A stretch of DNA of 64,000 nucleotides from Flavobacterium supellecticarium (GCF_004801375.1 NZ_SSNZ01000005.1:124001-188000), one strand, 5' to 3'; shown: positions 28,835 to 38,830, counted from the first letter of the stretch. Notes: generated from the letters alone by a model not told the origin. A program made the numbers and translations.

Positions 28835-28900
28835 ATGAACACTGAATTTTTTAAGCGAAAAGGTCAGTTAAGTCCAACTCAAAACTTAATAGCGCTATGA
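28835..28900 (+). CDS. short upstream ORF coupled to the fusion-protein gene
   Basis: 21 codons from ATG at 28835, beginning MNTEFFKRKG, ending in TGA that overlaps the next ATG as ATGA. It lies at the normal distance from the shared promoter, where the 49.2 kb promoter has a precursor start. It could be a leader peptide for translational coupling, or a shortened remnant of a precursor leader. No function is claimed. Confidence 0.35.
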   Translation: MNTEFFKRKGQLSPTQNLIAL

Positions 28901-30054
28901 ACGACCAAAACATTTTTCCGGAGGATATTCTAAAAAGTACCGTAGAATATCATATTGCAAAACACAACAAAAAAACCAACATTATTTTCTGGGCCATTTT
29001 TGTTACCCTGTTTAGTATCATTATTGCCACTCCTTTTATCTATGTCGATTTGTATACGACAAGCCGTGGGCAAATTATTCCACAGGAGAAAAAAGCAGCC
29101 TTATATGCTCCGGCTAGCGGGCGCGTGGTCTTTTCCCGACTGGAAGAAAATAAAAAAGTACAGGTCGGTGATACCTTACTTGTAATTGATCACAAAATAA
29201 TTGAAGAAAAAGGGCGCCTAAATAATGTACAAACCAGCGAGTACCGAGATTATATCACGGATCTACGTCACCTTTTAAAAAGGAATTACGGCGCACTGAA
29301 GACCGAACAATACAAAAAAGAATACCTGAAACACGAACAGGAGCTGTACAATATTGATGTTGTGATCAAAACTTCACAAGCCGAATTCGACCGTGCCGAT
29401 CGTTTGTATAACAAACAAATTATTGCCAAAGCCGAATATGAAAAAACGCTGTTGGAATTAAACAAATTGAAAAATGACCGGGTAAACATCATCAAACAGG
29501 CTGAATTAGGTTGGCAAAAACAACTAACCGATTATGTACAGTCTGTTACCAATATCCACTCGAATTCCAATCAGTTACGCGAAGAAGAAAAAACATATGT
29601 CCTGATCGCTCCAATTAGCGGGGAATTACTAAACGTACAGGGAATCACTAAAGGAAGTACCGTAACACCCGGGAATGTGATTGCCGAAATCTCACCCGAT
29701 AAAGATATTATCGTGGAAACCTATGTATCGCCTTCGGACATCGGATTTATCAAAGAAGGAGAAAACGTAAAATACCAGATTGATGCCTACAACTCCAATC
29801 AATGGGGATTTGCAACCGGAGAAATTATTGATGTCGGAAAAGACGTGGTTTTTATAAGCGATACTCCGGTATATAAGATCAGAAGCTCGATTGCTAAAAA
29901 AAGTTTGTATCTGAAAAACGGTTCGGAAGGAAAACTAAAAAAAGGAATGACACTAACCAGTCGTTTTTTTCTGACCAAGAGAAGTATGTTCCAGCTATTA
30001 TTTGATGAAATTGAAGATTGGTTAAACCCTTATAACAGCATTAAAAATGAGTAA
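28897..30054 (+). CDS. HlyD-type membrane fusion protein
   Basis: Periplasmic adaptor of 385 aa for a peptide exporter. It has one membrane anchor (about residues 25-48), a biotinyl-lipoyl-like half (APASGRVVFSRLEENKKVQVGDTLLVID), a long coiled-coil hairpin (about 105-225), the second lipoyl half (LIAPISGELLNVQGITKGSTVTPG) and a C-terminal barrel. It overlaps the exporter gene by eight bases. No TolC-like gene is present in the window, so the outer-membrane exit must come from elsewhere. Confidence 0.9.
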   Translation: MNDQNIFPEDILKSTVEYHIAKHNKKTNIIFWAIFVTLFSIIIATPFIYVDLYTTSRGQIIPQEKKAALYAPASGRVVFSRLEENKKVQVGDTLLVIDHKIIEEKGRLNNVQTSEYRDYITDLRHLLKRNYGALKTEQYKKEYLKHEQELYNIDVVIKTSQAEFDRADRLYNKQIIAKAEYEKTLLELNKLKNDRVNIIKQAELGWQKQLTDYVQSVTNIHSNSNQLREEEKTYVLIAPISGELLNVQGITKGSTVTPGNVIAEISPDKDIIVETYVSPSDIGFIKEGENVKYQIDAYNSNQWGFATGEIIDVGKDVVFISDTPVYKIRSSIAKKSLYLKNGSEGKLKKGMTLTSRFFLTKRSMFQLLFDEIEDWLNPYNSIKNE

Positions 30055-32206
30055 GATTGCTATAAAACAACACGATTTCAGTGACTGTGGCGCCACTTGT
30101 CTGGCATCAGTTGCCGAACACTATAACCTGAGTCTGCCAATCGCTCGTATCCGACAATACGCCAGTACGAGTCAAAAAGGAACTACCCTTTTGGGATTAC
30201 GCGAAGCAGCTATTAAATTGGGGTTTCTTGCAAAAGGAGTAAAAGCTTCTTTCGACAGTATCAAAGACATTCCGCTTCCGGCGATTGCGCATGTGATCAT
30301 TAAACATGAAGAACACGAATTTCCACATTATGTAGTGATTTACAAAGTAACCGATAAGTATATCCAGATCATGGATCCGGCTTCTGGAAAAATTGAAAGA
30401 AAATCACACGGGGAATTCAAGGAAATGTCCACCGAATATTTTCTGATCCTGATTCCGGATGAAGATATTTTTAAGGAACGAAACGAAAAAATTTCAAACC
30501 TAAAACGCATTACGTTCTTATTAAAACCACATAAATACATCCTGATTCAGGCATTTATCGGCGCGGTCATCTACACTTTACTCGGGTTTTCGATGTCTAT
30601 CTACGTAGAGAAAATTACCGATTTCGTATTGGTTAGCGGTAACAAAAGTCTGTTAAACCTGATGAGTGTTATCGTTTTAGGCTGCATCCTGTTGCAATTT
30701 ACGTTTGGTGCATTAAAGGATTTTTTCCTGCTTAAAACGAGCCAGCAACTGGATTCCCGCTTAATTCTGGGGTATTACAAGCATTTGTTCACCATGCCGC
30801 AAAAGTTCTTCGACACGATGCGTATCGGTGAAATCATGTCCCGGATTGGTGATGCCGTTAAAATTCGTTTGTTGATCAACGAAACAGCGCTAAGTGTATC
30901 GGTAAATATCCTGATCGTGATTTTCTCTTTTATCTTTATGTATACCTATTACTGGAAATTGGCCTTGATTGTTTCCCTGATTATTCCGGTTTATGTGATC
31001 ATATATTTTATCGTCAACAATCTGAATAAAAAAGCAGAACGTCAGGTGATGGAAAAAAACGCTATGTTGGAAGCACAATTAGTCGAGTCCATTAAAAATA
31101 TCGGAACGATAAAGCGGTTATCGTTGGAAGATTTCTCTAAAAATAAAACGGAATTGCGTTTTATCGATCTTCTAAAAAGTATTTACACTTCCGGTATTAA
31201 CAGTATTTTTTCCAGGGTCTCAACCGAGTTTGTATCGCGCATTTTTACTGTGATTTTGTTATGGGCCGGGACGCATTATGCTATCGACGGACAAATTACC
31301 CCGGGAGAATTGTTCTCGTTCTATTCGGTAATCGGCTATTTTACAGGTCCGGCTTCGCAGTTAATCGGAACCAATGTTCAGATTCAGAATGCCATGATTG
31401 CAGCCGATCGTTTATTTGGTATCATGGATTTAGATACGGAAAAAACGGAAGCAACCATCAACCTCAACAAAAATAATCTGGGGGATATCGAATTCAAAAA
31501 TGTGGATTTCTCCTATGAAATCGGAAGAAGTACCTTTAAAGAACTGAATCTGAAAATCCAAAAAGGAAAATTCACCGCAATCGTCGGAGAAAGCGGAAGC
31601 GGAAAAAGTACGATTGCTTCTCTTATTCAGAATATTTATCATCCAACCGACGGGAAGATTTCGGTAGGAAATTACGATCTGAAATATATTGCAAAAGACA
31701 GTATCAATAAATTGATCACTACCGTACCACAGAATGTGGAACTTTTTGACGGTTCGATTATCTCAAATATCGCGATTGGTGATCAAAATCCAGATATGGA
31801 ACGCATTATTGAAGTGAGTAAAAAAGTAGGGGCCTACGATTTTATCGAATCGTTACCAAACGGATTTGATACCTATCTGGGGGAGTTCGGAGCCAATTTA
31901 TCCGGTGGAGAACGCCAGCGTATTGCTTTCGCAAGAGCATTATACAAAGATCCGGAAGTGATCATCCTGGACGAAGCCACATCGGCTCTGGATTCGGAAT
32001 CGGAACTGGTTATCAAACGTTTAATTGATGATTTATCCAAACAGGGAAAAACAATTATTGTGATCGCACATAAACTACATTCCATAAAAAATGCCGATAT
32101 TATCATGGCGTTTAAAAAAGGGGAACTGATCGAAAACGGAACCCACGACGATTTACTAAACCAAAAAGGCTACTACTACAAAATGTGGCAAAACAATTTA
32201 AACTAA
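30047..32206 (+). CDS. peptidase-containing ABC exporter (C39-ABC)
   Basis: Bacteriocin-type ABC exporter of 719 aa. An N-terminal C39 peptidase (about 1-130) carries catalytic Cys14 in HDFSDCGATC, with His in FPHYVVIY and Asp in IMDPASG. Six membrane helices (about 165-440) follow, then an ATPase with Walker [10 protein letters not shown], signature LSGGERQR and Walker B ILDEATSALD. C39 domains cut after GG leaders, which matches the double-glycine precursors of this locus. It is thus the likely common leader peptidase and exporter for all of them. Confidence 0.95.
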   Translation: MSKIAIKQHDFSDCGATCLASVAEHYNLSLPIARIRQYASTSQKGTTLLGLREAAIKLGFLAKGVKASFDSIKDIPLPAIAHVIIKHEEHEFPHYVVIYKVTDKYIQIMDPASGKIERKSHGEFKEMSTEYFLILIPDEDIFKERNEKISNLKRITFLLKPHKYILIQAFIGAVIYTLLGFSMSIYVEKITDFVLVSGNKSLLNLMSVIVLGCILLQFTFGALKDFFLLKTSQQLDSRLILGYYKHLFTMPQKFFDTMRIGEIMSRIGDAVKIRLLINETALSVSVNILIVIFSFIFMYTYYWKLALIVSLIIPVYVIIYFIVNNLNKKAERQVMEKNAMLEAQLVESIKNIGTIKRLSLEDFSKNKTELRFIDLLKSIYTSGINSIFSRVSTEFVSRIFTVILLWAGTHYAIDGQITPGELFSFYSVIGYFTGPASQLIGTNVQIQNAMIAADRLFGIMDLDTEKTEATINLNKNNLGDIEFKNVDFSYEIGRSTFKELNLKIQKGKFTAIVGESGSGKSTIASLIQNIYHPTDGKISVGNYDLKYIAKDSINKLITTVPQNVELFDGSIISNIAIGDQNPDMERIIEVSKKVGAYDFIESLPNGFDTYLGEFGANLSGGERQRIAFARALYKDPEVIILDEATSALDSESELVIKRLIDDLSKQGKTIIVIAHKLHSIKNADIIMAFKKGELIENGTHDDLLNQKGYYYKMWQNNLN

Positions 32207-32226
32207 AAACCCAAACCAACTATAGT

Positions 32227-35200
32227 ATGAAAAATTATTCTTTTGCTAATAAAGCTATCGTTAGAACGCCTCTTGAGCCGAAAAAAATGGATATCACCTG
32301 GGAAATGATCCAGGATGTTTTTAAAAACCCTAAAAACCGTGAGGCTTTGTTTATCGGATCTCCGAGTATTTACAAAGCGCTGGAATTATGGGAAAAAGGA
32401 GAAGCTTTCCAGGAGGAAAGCGATCTGAAAAACCTGAAAGGTTCGCTTTATAAATATACGTCCAGAATGTCAAACCGCTGTACGCCTTTCGGTATGTTTG
32501 CCCATGTTTCGGCTATCGATATGGGACCGGAAACCAAAATTGATTTCGAAAACGCAACCATCAGTCGTTTTACCAAATACGACATGTACTTTTTGGGTAG
32601 TTTTATGCCGGTGATCACCAAAGATAATGCGATCCGAAATGTCCTGAAATATTTCCCGAACAATTCTATCTATACGGTTTTCGACAAATACCGTTATGTG
32701 GAATACTATTTTAAAAAGAATGCACGACTTCATAAAATCTCGGAAGTTATGGCTACCGAATATCTGGATGTGATCCTGAAAAATGCAACGAATGGCGCCA
32801 CTATTTCCGAACTCGCTCAATATCTTATTTCGGACGACATTACCGAAAAAGATGCGGTTGCCTTTATCAATACCATTATCGACAGCCAGTTTTTGGTGAG
32901 TGAACTGGAATTTACATTAACTGGTGCGGATTATTTCGAAAAACTGATCGCTATATTTAATGAGGATCGTTTTAATTTCCACGAAGCACAAGTGATCCGC
33001 GAGCTGATCGTAAACTTAAAAGAAAAAATCAGCACGCTGGATGAAAAGGTATTTAACGATCCTGAAAAATATCAGGAAATTTATAGCTTGTTGAATCAGG
33101 AACTGGACGAAGTGGACGAATCTAAATTATTCCAGGTGGACGGTTACCGAAACCTGCCGAATGCCAGTCTGAGTAATAAAGTGCTTAAAAAGCTGCGCAA
33201 CGGTGTAACCGCTTTAAACAAATTGCAACCGGTACACGAAAAAGGAAACCTAAAAGAATTCAAACGTAAATTCTCGGAGCGATACGAAGAATACGAACAA
33301 CCACTGATCAAGGTATTAGATCCGGATGTGGGAATCGGTTACGGAAAACAATCCGGTGCCAAAACACCATTGGTTGACGAATTAAATATTATTCCGAACT
33401 ATTCGAATCAGAAACAAGTGAATCTAAGCCCGGAACGCGCTTTCTTATTCCGAAAACTGATTCAGGCAACGCAATCCGGAACCAAAACCATCGCTTTAAC
33501 CGATGAGGAAATCAACCAGTTTGACGAAAAAGAACGTTTGTACCCGGATAGCTTCTCGGTTTTCTTTAATATGTTCCACGAAAACAACGAAGAGAAAATT
33601 GCCTTGTCCTATGTTAGCGGTCCTTCGGCTAATGGGCTTATCGGGCGTTTCGGTCACCTGAACGAAAATATTATGAACCTGTGTAACGAGATTTCCGAAA
33701 AAGAAAAGGCGTTACATCCGGATAAAATTATTGCCGAAATTATTCACTTACCACAAGCCAGAACGGGGAATATCCTGTACCGCGGTTTCCAGAGAGACTA
33801 TGAAATTCCGTATCTGGGTAGTTCTTCTTTGGATCTTGATCATCAGATATTGGTCGACGATCTATATGTGTCGGTAAAAAACAACCGTATCATCCTGCGT
33901 TCGAAAAGACTGGGTAAAGAGGTTATTCCCCGCCTTGGAAATGCACATAACTTTAGCGCGAATGCTTTACCGATTTATCACTTCCTTTGTGATCTGCAAA
34001 ATCAGGAGTCTTCCGGAATGGGTTTCTCATGGGGTGATCTTCAAAACGATTTTGACTTTCTTCCAAGGTTGTCTTATAACGATATTATCTTATCGAGAGC
34101 GACCTGGAATTTGTCTGAAAAGGACATTAAATTCATTACAGGTTTAAAAGAGGAAAACGTGATCGAATCGGTGCGTGCTTTCCAACGCGAACGTCAAATT
34201 CCGGATGTGGTTGCTTTTGTACAGGGCGATAACGAAGTGGTGGTAAACTTTGCCAACGATTTAAGCTGCAAAGTATTTGCCCTGATGTTAAAAGGGGAAC
34301 GTTTTATTCAATTAAAAGAGTTCTTGTTTAAAGACGATACCGTTACCGAAAACTATTGCAATGAGTTTATTGTTTCGGCCTACCGAAATGCGGAAGTGAA
34401 AAAAGAATCCAACAACAAGCACACCGAAGTCGTATCGGCCTATAAAACCAAATCGTTTGCAGAAGGTACTCCAAATGAGATTACTGCTATTCCATCGTTC
34501 TCAATCGGTGAAGAATGGTTGTACTATAAATTCTATTGTGGTGAAAGAGCCGGTGAAGAACTTTTAAATCGCGCCATCAATCCTATTGTTGCTGAACTGG
34601 AAGCTAAAAACCTGATTCAAAAATGGTTTTTTATCCGCTATCATGACGCTTTAGGTCATCACTTACGCTTTCGCGTATTGTTAAACGACAAGCAACATTT
34701 TACGGAATGCATCAATACTATTAAAAAACACGTTCAACCGTTTGAAAAGAACAATATCATCTGGAAAACCCAAACGGATACCTATCTGAGAGAATTACAA
34801 CGTTACGGTCATCTGGCGATTGCCGAAACCGAAAGTTTATTCCATTACGACAGCGAATGTACGTTGCGATTCTCCGATATGATCGAAGGCGATCAGGGTG
34901 AGAAAATCCGTTGGAAATTCTGTTTACTGTCGATGCATTTCTTATTGGAAGACCTTGGTTTTAGCCTTAAAGATCGCGTGGAAATGCTTAAAGTAGCCAA
35001 AACGAGTTTCGGAAATGAGTTTAATCGTTCCGGTTCCGGCGATCTGAACAAACAGATCAACGAGATGTTTGCCAAAAACGAACGCGATATCGAATTGTTT
35101 ATGGACGAGTCGTTAACGGATGCTATGTATGCACCGATATGGGATATCTTAAAGGAACGTTCGGCTAAAAACAGTACAATTTCACAACATCTTCAGGAAC

Positions 35201-35400
35201 TGGCACGCGAACAAAAACTGCCTACTTCTTTCGGTTCTATTGCTTTAAGCTACCTGCATATGATCTGTAACCGGGTATTTATCGCAAAACAACGCGTTCA
35301 CGAAATGGTGGTTTACGATTATCTGTATCGTTATTACAGCAAACAATTGTACACCTCGAAAGCTAAAAACACCGATTCCAAACAAGTTGAAATGCTATAA
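32227..35400 (+). CDS. lanB: full-length LanB-type dehydratase
   Basis: Class I lanthipeptide-type dehydratase of 1057 aa that uses glutamyl-tRNA to dehydrate Ser/Thr in precursor peptides. The glutamylation domain (about 1-750) has SRMSNRCTPFGMFA near residues 78-91. The elimination domain (SpaB C-terminal/thiopeptide type) runs from about 760, with IGEEWLYYKFYCG and FFIRYHDALGHHLRFRV. Both halves are in one chain, unlike split LanB. The ATG at 32227 matches family starts; the longer frame from 32185 overlaps the exporter gene. No LanC cyclase gene lies in the window. Confidence 0.93.
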   Translation: MKNYSFANKAIVRTPLEPKKMDITWEMIQDVFKNPKNREALFIGSPSIYKALELWEKGEAFQEESDLKNLKGSLYKYTSRMSNRCTPFGMFAHVSAIDMGPETKIDFENATISRFTKYDMYFLGSFMPVITKDNAIRNVLKYFPNNSIYTVFDKYRYVEYYFKKNARLHKISEVMATEYLDVILKNATNGATISELAQYLISDDITEKDAVAFINTIIDSQFLVSELEFTLTGADYFEKLIAIFNEDRFNFHEAQVIRELIVNLKEKISTLDEKVFNDPEKYQEIYSLLNQELDEVDESKLFQVDGYRNLPNASLSNKVLKKLRNGVTALNKLQPVHEKGNLKEFKRKFSERYEEYEQPLIKVLDPDVGIGYGKQSGAKTPLVDELNIIPNYSNQKQVNLSPERAFLFRKLIQATQSGTKTIALTDEEINQFDEKERLYPDSFSVFFNMFHENNEEKIALSYVSGPSANGLIGRFGHLNENIMNLCNEISEKEKALHPDKIIAEIIHLPQARTGNILYRGFQRDYEIPYLGSSSLDLDHQILVDDLYVSVKNNRIILRSKRLGKEVIPRLGNAHNFSANALPIYHFLCDLQNQESSGMGFSWGDLQNDFDFLPRLSYNDIILSRATWNLSEKDIKFITGLKEENVIESVRAFQRERQIPDVVAFVQGDNEVVVNFANDLSCKVFALMLKGERFIQLKEFLFKDDTVTENYCNEFIVSAYRNAEVKKESNNKHTEVVSAYKTKSFAEGTPNEITAIPSFSIGEEWLYYKFYCGERAGEELLNRAINPIVAELEAKNLIQKWFFIRYHDALGHHLRFRVLLNDKQHFTECINTIKKHVQPFEKNNIIWKTQTDTYLRELQRYGHLAIAETESLFHYDSECTLRFSDMIEGDQGEKIRWKFCLLSMHFLLEDLGFSLKDRVEMLKVAKTSFGNEFNRSGSGDLNKQINEMFAKNERDIELFMDESLTDAMYAPIWDILKERSAKNSTISQHLQELAREQKLPTSFGSIALSYLHMICNRVFIAKQRVHEMVVYDYLYRYYSKQLYTSKAKNTDSKQVEML

Positions 35401-35403
35401 TTT

Positions 35404-36492
35404 ATGAGAGCCTTAGCTGTATTAAGTCCGTCATTATATGAAAAAACAGATGCCCGAAAAAGGCATCTGTTTGCTATCGATCAACATCAGATTCCACTTG
35501 GTTTTGTAACTGCCAATCCACCGGATTTTGATACAAACGCTACCACTACCGCCAATTATGTTTTGGTTCGTAAAACCAGTTTTTCACTGAACTACCGGGA
35601 TCTGGGCATTATTGAACAAGCCTGGAAAAAGGTACGCGATATGGAACAGGAAACGTTTTATCCTATCGGATCGGATTTTTGCGGTATTGTTGAAGAAGTG
35701 GGTTCAAATGTAACCACTTTACAAGTGGGCGACAAAGTAATCGGGAATAACTTCTTCCCTTATCCGGAAGATAATGCGATGCCAGGAATCCCTTCCAATC
35801 ATGCCAGTAGAGAGTTTGAAATTTATCATCACGGTAAACTGATGAAAGTTCCAGACGGAATACCGGAAGAACAGGCCGGAAGCATGAGTATCGGAGCGCA
35901 AACCGCGGCAGCGATGATTCGCAAAGCGAATATAAAGGACGGTGATGTGGTTTTGGTGACTTCGGTAACTTCCAATACGTCTTTTTTCTTTTTAAACCTT
36001 CTAAAGGATAAAAACTGTACGGTATACGGGTTGTCCTATTCCGGAAAAAATACGGATACCGTAAAACGTCATTTTCCGTTTATCAAGGAAATTTTTTCTT
36101 TTAAAGACATGGCGTTCCCGGATCATTTGTATTTTGATGTGGTACTGGACGCTTTTGCCGATACCTATTTAACGGCACTATGCAGTCGTTTAAACTTCAA
36201 CGCACGCTATCTTACCTGCGGCATCTATAACCAGTCGACTGAAAAAATGAAAACGGCTGAAAAAATAAATCTTACTACATTGATCGCCGATCTGATGTTC
36301 CGCAATGTGCAATTGATTGCCAACTGCCTCGGAACCGGTGAGGATCTTAAAAATGGCATTGATGGTTTTAAAAATGATACCCTGGTTATCGACCAGGTTT
36401 TTACCGACGAAAATGCCCTCACTTCATTTTTAGAAAAAACGTATAATTCGGAAGGAAACAAATTCGGGAAAGTTTCTTTTAAATATTCCTGA
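35404..36492 (+). CDS. MDR-superfamily oxidoreductase of the RiPP operon
   Basis: Medium-chain dehydrogenase/reductase-like protein of 362 aa. A GroES-like N-terminal domain (DFCGIVEEVGSNVTTLQVGDKV) is followed by a nucleotide-binding domain in which the usual Gly-rich loop is altered to TSVTSNTS (about 182-189). It starts three bases after the dehydratase and is closed by a terminator. LanJ-type MDR enzymes reduce dehydroalanine to D-Ala in lanthipeptides. That role here is an inference from operon context and fold, and the changed cofactor loop leaves it uncertain. Confidence 0.75.
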   Translation: MRALAVLSPSLYEKTDARKRHLFAIDQHQIPLGFVTANPPDFDTNATTTANYVLVRKTSFSLNYRDLGIIEQAWKKVRDMEQETFYPIGSDFCGIVEEVGSNVTTLQVGDKVIGNNFFPYPEDNAMPGIPSNHASREFEIYHHGKLMKVPDGIPEEQAGSMSIGAQTAAAMIRKANIKDGDVVLVTSVTSNTSFFFLNLLKDKNCTVYGLSYSGKNTDTVKRHFPFIKEIFSFKDMAFPDHLYFDVVLDAFADTYLTALCSRLNFNARYLTCGIYNQSTEKMKTAEKINLTTLIADLMFRNVQLIANCLGTGEDLKNGIDGFKNDTLVIDQVFTDENALTSFLEKTYNSEGNKFGKVSFKYS

Positions 36493-36516
36493 TACGTTCC
36501 TCCTCCCTACTTCTTC

Positions 36517-36550
36517 AACCCCCATTAGTTGCTAATGGGGGTTTTCTTTG
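36517..36550 (+). terminator. rho-independent terminator
   Basis: Strong stem AACCCCCATTAG/CTAATGGGGGTT (36517-36528 and 36532-36543), then a T-rich tail, at the end of the RiPP transport/modification operon. Confidence 0.85.
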
Positions 36551-36671
36551 TTCTAAAAACCGATCCGAGATTTTGATAATACAGCAATACTATATCCTAA
36601 AAAACGTATTGCTATTGTTACTTTTATTGCTTTCTCCTGTGGTTTTTATTTTTACGTAGCTGTGGAATATC

Positions 36672-36869
36672 CTAGTGTCTCGTTACTGTATGATAATACT
36701 GGGCAGTAGGTTTTTTGTTATAGGTCATTTCCCAAAACCCGTGATTCAATTGCCATAAAGAACCTACTGAGAACGTTCCTCCGTTTACTTGTTGCAACTG
36801 ATCCTCATGTAACATTACAATAGCTGTTTTATCGAAAACAAGCTTATTGTATGATTTATGCTTTTTCAT
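36672..36869 (-). CDS. RiPP precursor peptide, Cys-free, lone
   Basis: 65-aa precursor. The leader has NKLVFDKTAIVMLHEDQLQQVNGG and ends in the double Gly at residues 30-31. The 34-residue core starts TFSVGSLWQLNHG and ends HTVTRH; it contains Ser and Thr but no Cys, so no lanthionine can form within it. It is aromatic and His-rich, unlike the array cores. It is read leftward from the promoter at 37359-37416, behind a conserved leader of about 480 nt. Confidence 0.8.
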   Translation of the reverse strand: MKKHKSYNKLVFDKTAIVMLHEDQLQQVNGGTFSVGSLWQLNHGFWEMTYNKKPTAQYYHTVTRH

Positions 36870-37463
36870 TCTGATTATTGTATTTAAAATTATCCCTTAC
36901 TCTTTTAAGGATTTTCAGGTTACTCCTGTATGGACATTACGCGCGCTGGTCCATTATACTGTAGTTATAAATGGATTCCGATCCATTTTAACCGTTTTAA
37001 GAACAGTACTGCTGATCGACTTTAAAGCCGGATCGTTTTTGTTTTAGGGGAAATGTTACAACTTGTCTGAATTATAAATAATTCATTATTTGTTTTTCTT
37101 TAAAGGGGAAGTATTTCTGTTTCATTTTATAATTTGAAACTACATTTTGCCACTTCGGGTATAGCTACCTAACGAGCATTGGGAAGGAAAATTTTTGTAG
37201 TGTTATTACTACTTTTTTTTCACGGTTACTACTTTTTAATTTGTGTGTTTTTGAAGTAGCTACTCATATTAAAAAATACTTTCGCTACACAAAAACCCAT
37301 CCGTTGCTGTTTCGAAATGCCTTGATGCTATCGCTGCATCTCTCCTTCATCAACACAGCAAAGAAATGTCGATTTTTTGGTTTCCGCAAACGAACAAACC
37401 CTATTTTTATAAAAAACAGCTATATTTTAAAACCATTAAAACACTATATACCAGAACCTTAAA
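36870..37463 (-). other. regulatory leader between precursor and short regulator
   Basis: 594 bp without a gene. It holds promoter 2 (37359-37416) and a segment from about 37245 to 37416 that is duplicated at about 46912-47074. Within that segment is a conserved block with GTAGC boxes around AGTAGCTACT (37252-37265). Two TTACTACTTTTT-like boxes occur at about 37203-37235. On the minus strand a 21-codon ORF (37285-37350, MKERCSDSIKAF start) lies almost at the predicted transcript start, but it is not preserved in the other copy. Confidence 0.6.
37359..37416 (-). promoter_or_regulatory. RiPP regulon promoter 2 (leftward, lone precursor)
   Basis: On the minus strand: TTTTTTATAAAAATAGG (37400-37416), 33 nt, then the -7-like TTTCTTTG (37359-37366), with TTG for -33 about 10 nt after the motif. 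It lies between the short regulator gene and the precursor at 36672-36869. Confidence 0.65.
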
Positions 37464-38141
37464 TCAAATTATATCCTGTTTCTTTTTTTCTATTTTTCGG
37501 ATATAAACAGCAGGCGAAATACCGGTTGCTTCTTTAAAATATTTCGAAAAAGAGTCCGGACTTTTATATCCGATCTCATCAGCTATCGCATTTATCGAAT
37601 AAGCCCGAAGCCTTGAATTACTTTTTAATTCCGAAATGACATAATTAATTCGAAGCTCGTTAATATAATTGCTAAAGCTCTTCCCCAGTTCATTGTTTAC
37701 AATTCTGGACAGGTAAGCGGTATTTGTTTTTAATTTTTTAGCAACCTTATGTAAGGTACAATCCTGTCGCAGAAAATATTTTTGTTGTTCCAGTTTTTTT
37801 AATTTCTCAAGTATGTCATTTATCCGTTCGTCCGTAATCGTAAATGTTGCCTCATCCGGAAAATTTTTTCGGCCATTGCTATTTTCAGAAATAAACAATC
37901 CGTTCTCCTGTTGTCCTTTTCTCAGTTCAAAATCATTAATCTTATTTAATAAAATCTGAAACTTTTCCTTATGCTCCTTTTCGCTTTTACTGTACCAGCA
38001 ATAACAAAAAACCAAAATGATTAAGACAATAACCAACAGTATGCCCAATAAACAGAATATATATGTGGCTTCTAAAGTCGAAAAAAAAGTTGTTTTCAGA
38101 AACACCGTAAAACAAATGTTATTACTCTCAAATACTCCCAT
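37464..38141 (-). CDS. AraC-type membrane regulator, short paralog
   Basis: 225 aa: one transmembrane segment (about 28-50), a short linker and a C-terminal AraC HTH pair (KVAKKLKTNTAYLSRIVNNE and AIADEIGYKSPDSFSKYFKEATG). Its last 130 residues are highly similar to those of the regulator at 47134-48990, but the sensor TPR half is absent. It may be a truncated copy or a form that works as partner of the long one. It lies beside the promoter of the lone precursor. Confidence 0.85.
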   Translation of the reverse strand: MGVFESNNICFTVFLKTTFFSTLEATYIFCLLGILLVIVLIILVFCYCWYSKSEKEHKEKFQILLNKINDFELRKGQQENGLFISENSNGRKNFPDEATFTITDERINDILEKLKKLEQQKYFLRQDCTLHKVAKKLKTNTAYLSRIVNNELGKSFSNYINELRINYVISELKSNSRLRAYSINAIADEIGYKSPDSFSKYFKEATGISPAVYIRKIEKKKQDII

Positions 38142-38162
38142 ATTTAGCTTTCTTTAAGAAAA

Positions 38163-38170
38163 CAAAAATA
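38163..38170 (-). promoter_or_regulatory. -7 box of the short regulator gene
   Basis: Minus strand TATTTTTG, 21 nt before the ATG. The surrounding AACAAAAATAAC is also present at 49011-49022. Confidence 0.4.
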
Positions 38171-38414
38171 ACCATTTGATTATCAGATACCTAAAAAACA
38201 ATTCAACTTTAACAAGTAGCTTATAAACATCATTTTGTATAACATATGATATCTATTATGACTTATTTTCTATAAACTAAAATGGTTAAAAAGAAAATGA
38301 AAATAAACAACTTAAATACTTGTTTATAATGCTAAAAAAATATTTTTTAAATCGTTATAATAATCGCTCCTGACAAACAGAATCTACTCTTCTTTTATTG
38401 GCATTAAATCCAAT

Positions 38415-38447
38415 AAAAAAGGCTATCTGTAATAGATAGCCTTTTTT
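38415..38447 (-). terminator. terminator of the precursor array
   Basis: Stem AAAAAAGGCTATCT/AGATAGCCTTTTTT (38415-38428 and 38434-38447), just after the last precursor in the leftward direction. Confidence 0.85.
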
Positions 38448-38467
38448 ACGTCTGCTGTAAAACTTAT

Positions 38468-38617
38468 TCAGCCAGCAGGTAATAGGTTCATTACTCCTGA
38501 AGTATAAGGACACATATAAGGAGTGGTTCCACCATTCACATCGTGAAACGGATTGTCGTTTAATTTCGCTAATGCTCTTTTAGTAAAAACTAACCCGGTT
38601 TCGCTTTGTGTTTTCAT
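38468..38617 (-). CDS. RiPP precursor, divergent last copy
   Basis: 49 aa. The leader resembles the tandem copies (MKTQSETGLVFTKRALAKLN, then HDVNGG) but the core is different: TTPYMCPYTSGVMNLLPAG, 19 residues with one Cys. It keeps TTP at the start of the core. It is the last gene before the array terminator. Confidence 0.8.
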   Translation of the reverse strand: MKTQSETGLVFTKRALAKLNDNPFHDVNGGTTPYMCPYTSGVMNLLPAG

Positions 38618-38640
38618 AATTCTTTCGTTGTTGTCTTGAA

Positions 38641-38802
38641 TTAGTCCAATGCTTTGTCGATTGCGATGCTCATTGTTAGGCCAATGATCACTCCTACACA
38701 TACCGGAGTGGTTCCACCGTTTACATCGTTTAACTGGTTGTCGTTTAGTTCTACTAATGAACTTTTAGCGAAAGCTAATTTGTTGGAAGTTTGCGTTTTC
38801 AT
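38641..38802 (-). CDS. RiPP precursor, tandem copy 1 (M core)
   Basis: Reference 53-aa form: leader MKTQTSNKLAFAKSSLVELN, then DNQLNDVNGG, then the M core. Its last codons carry a silent change (GCATTGGAC). Spacer A lies upstream. Confidence 0.9.
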   Translation of the reverse strand: MKTQTSNKLAFAKSSLVELNDNQLNDVNGGTTPVCVGVIIGLTMSIAIDKALD

Positions 38803-38830
38803 AATTTTTGTGTTTTTTGTTGGTTAAGGA

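Larger units (their letters stand above)
38142..38467 (-). other. intergenic region upstream of the short regulator
   Basis: 326 bp, very AT-rich, no gene. A -7-like box (minus-strand TATTTTTG, 38163-38170) is shared with the region before the long regulator, where AACAAAAATAAC also occurs. The right end holds the terminator of the precursor array. Confidence 0.6.
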
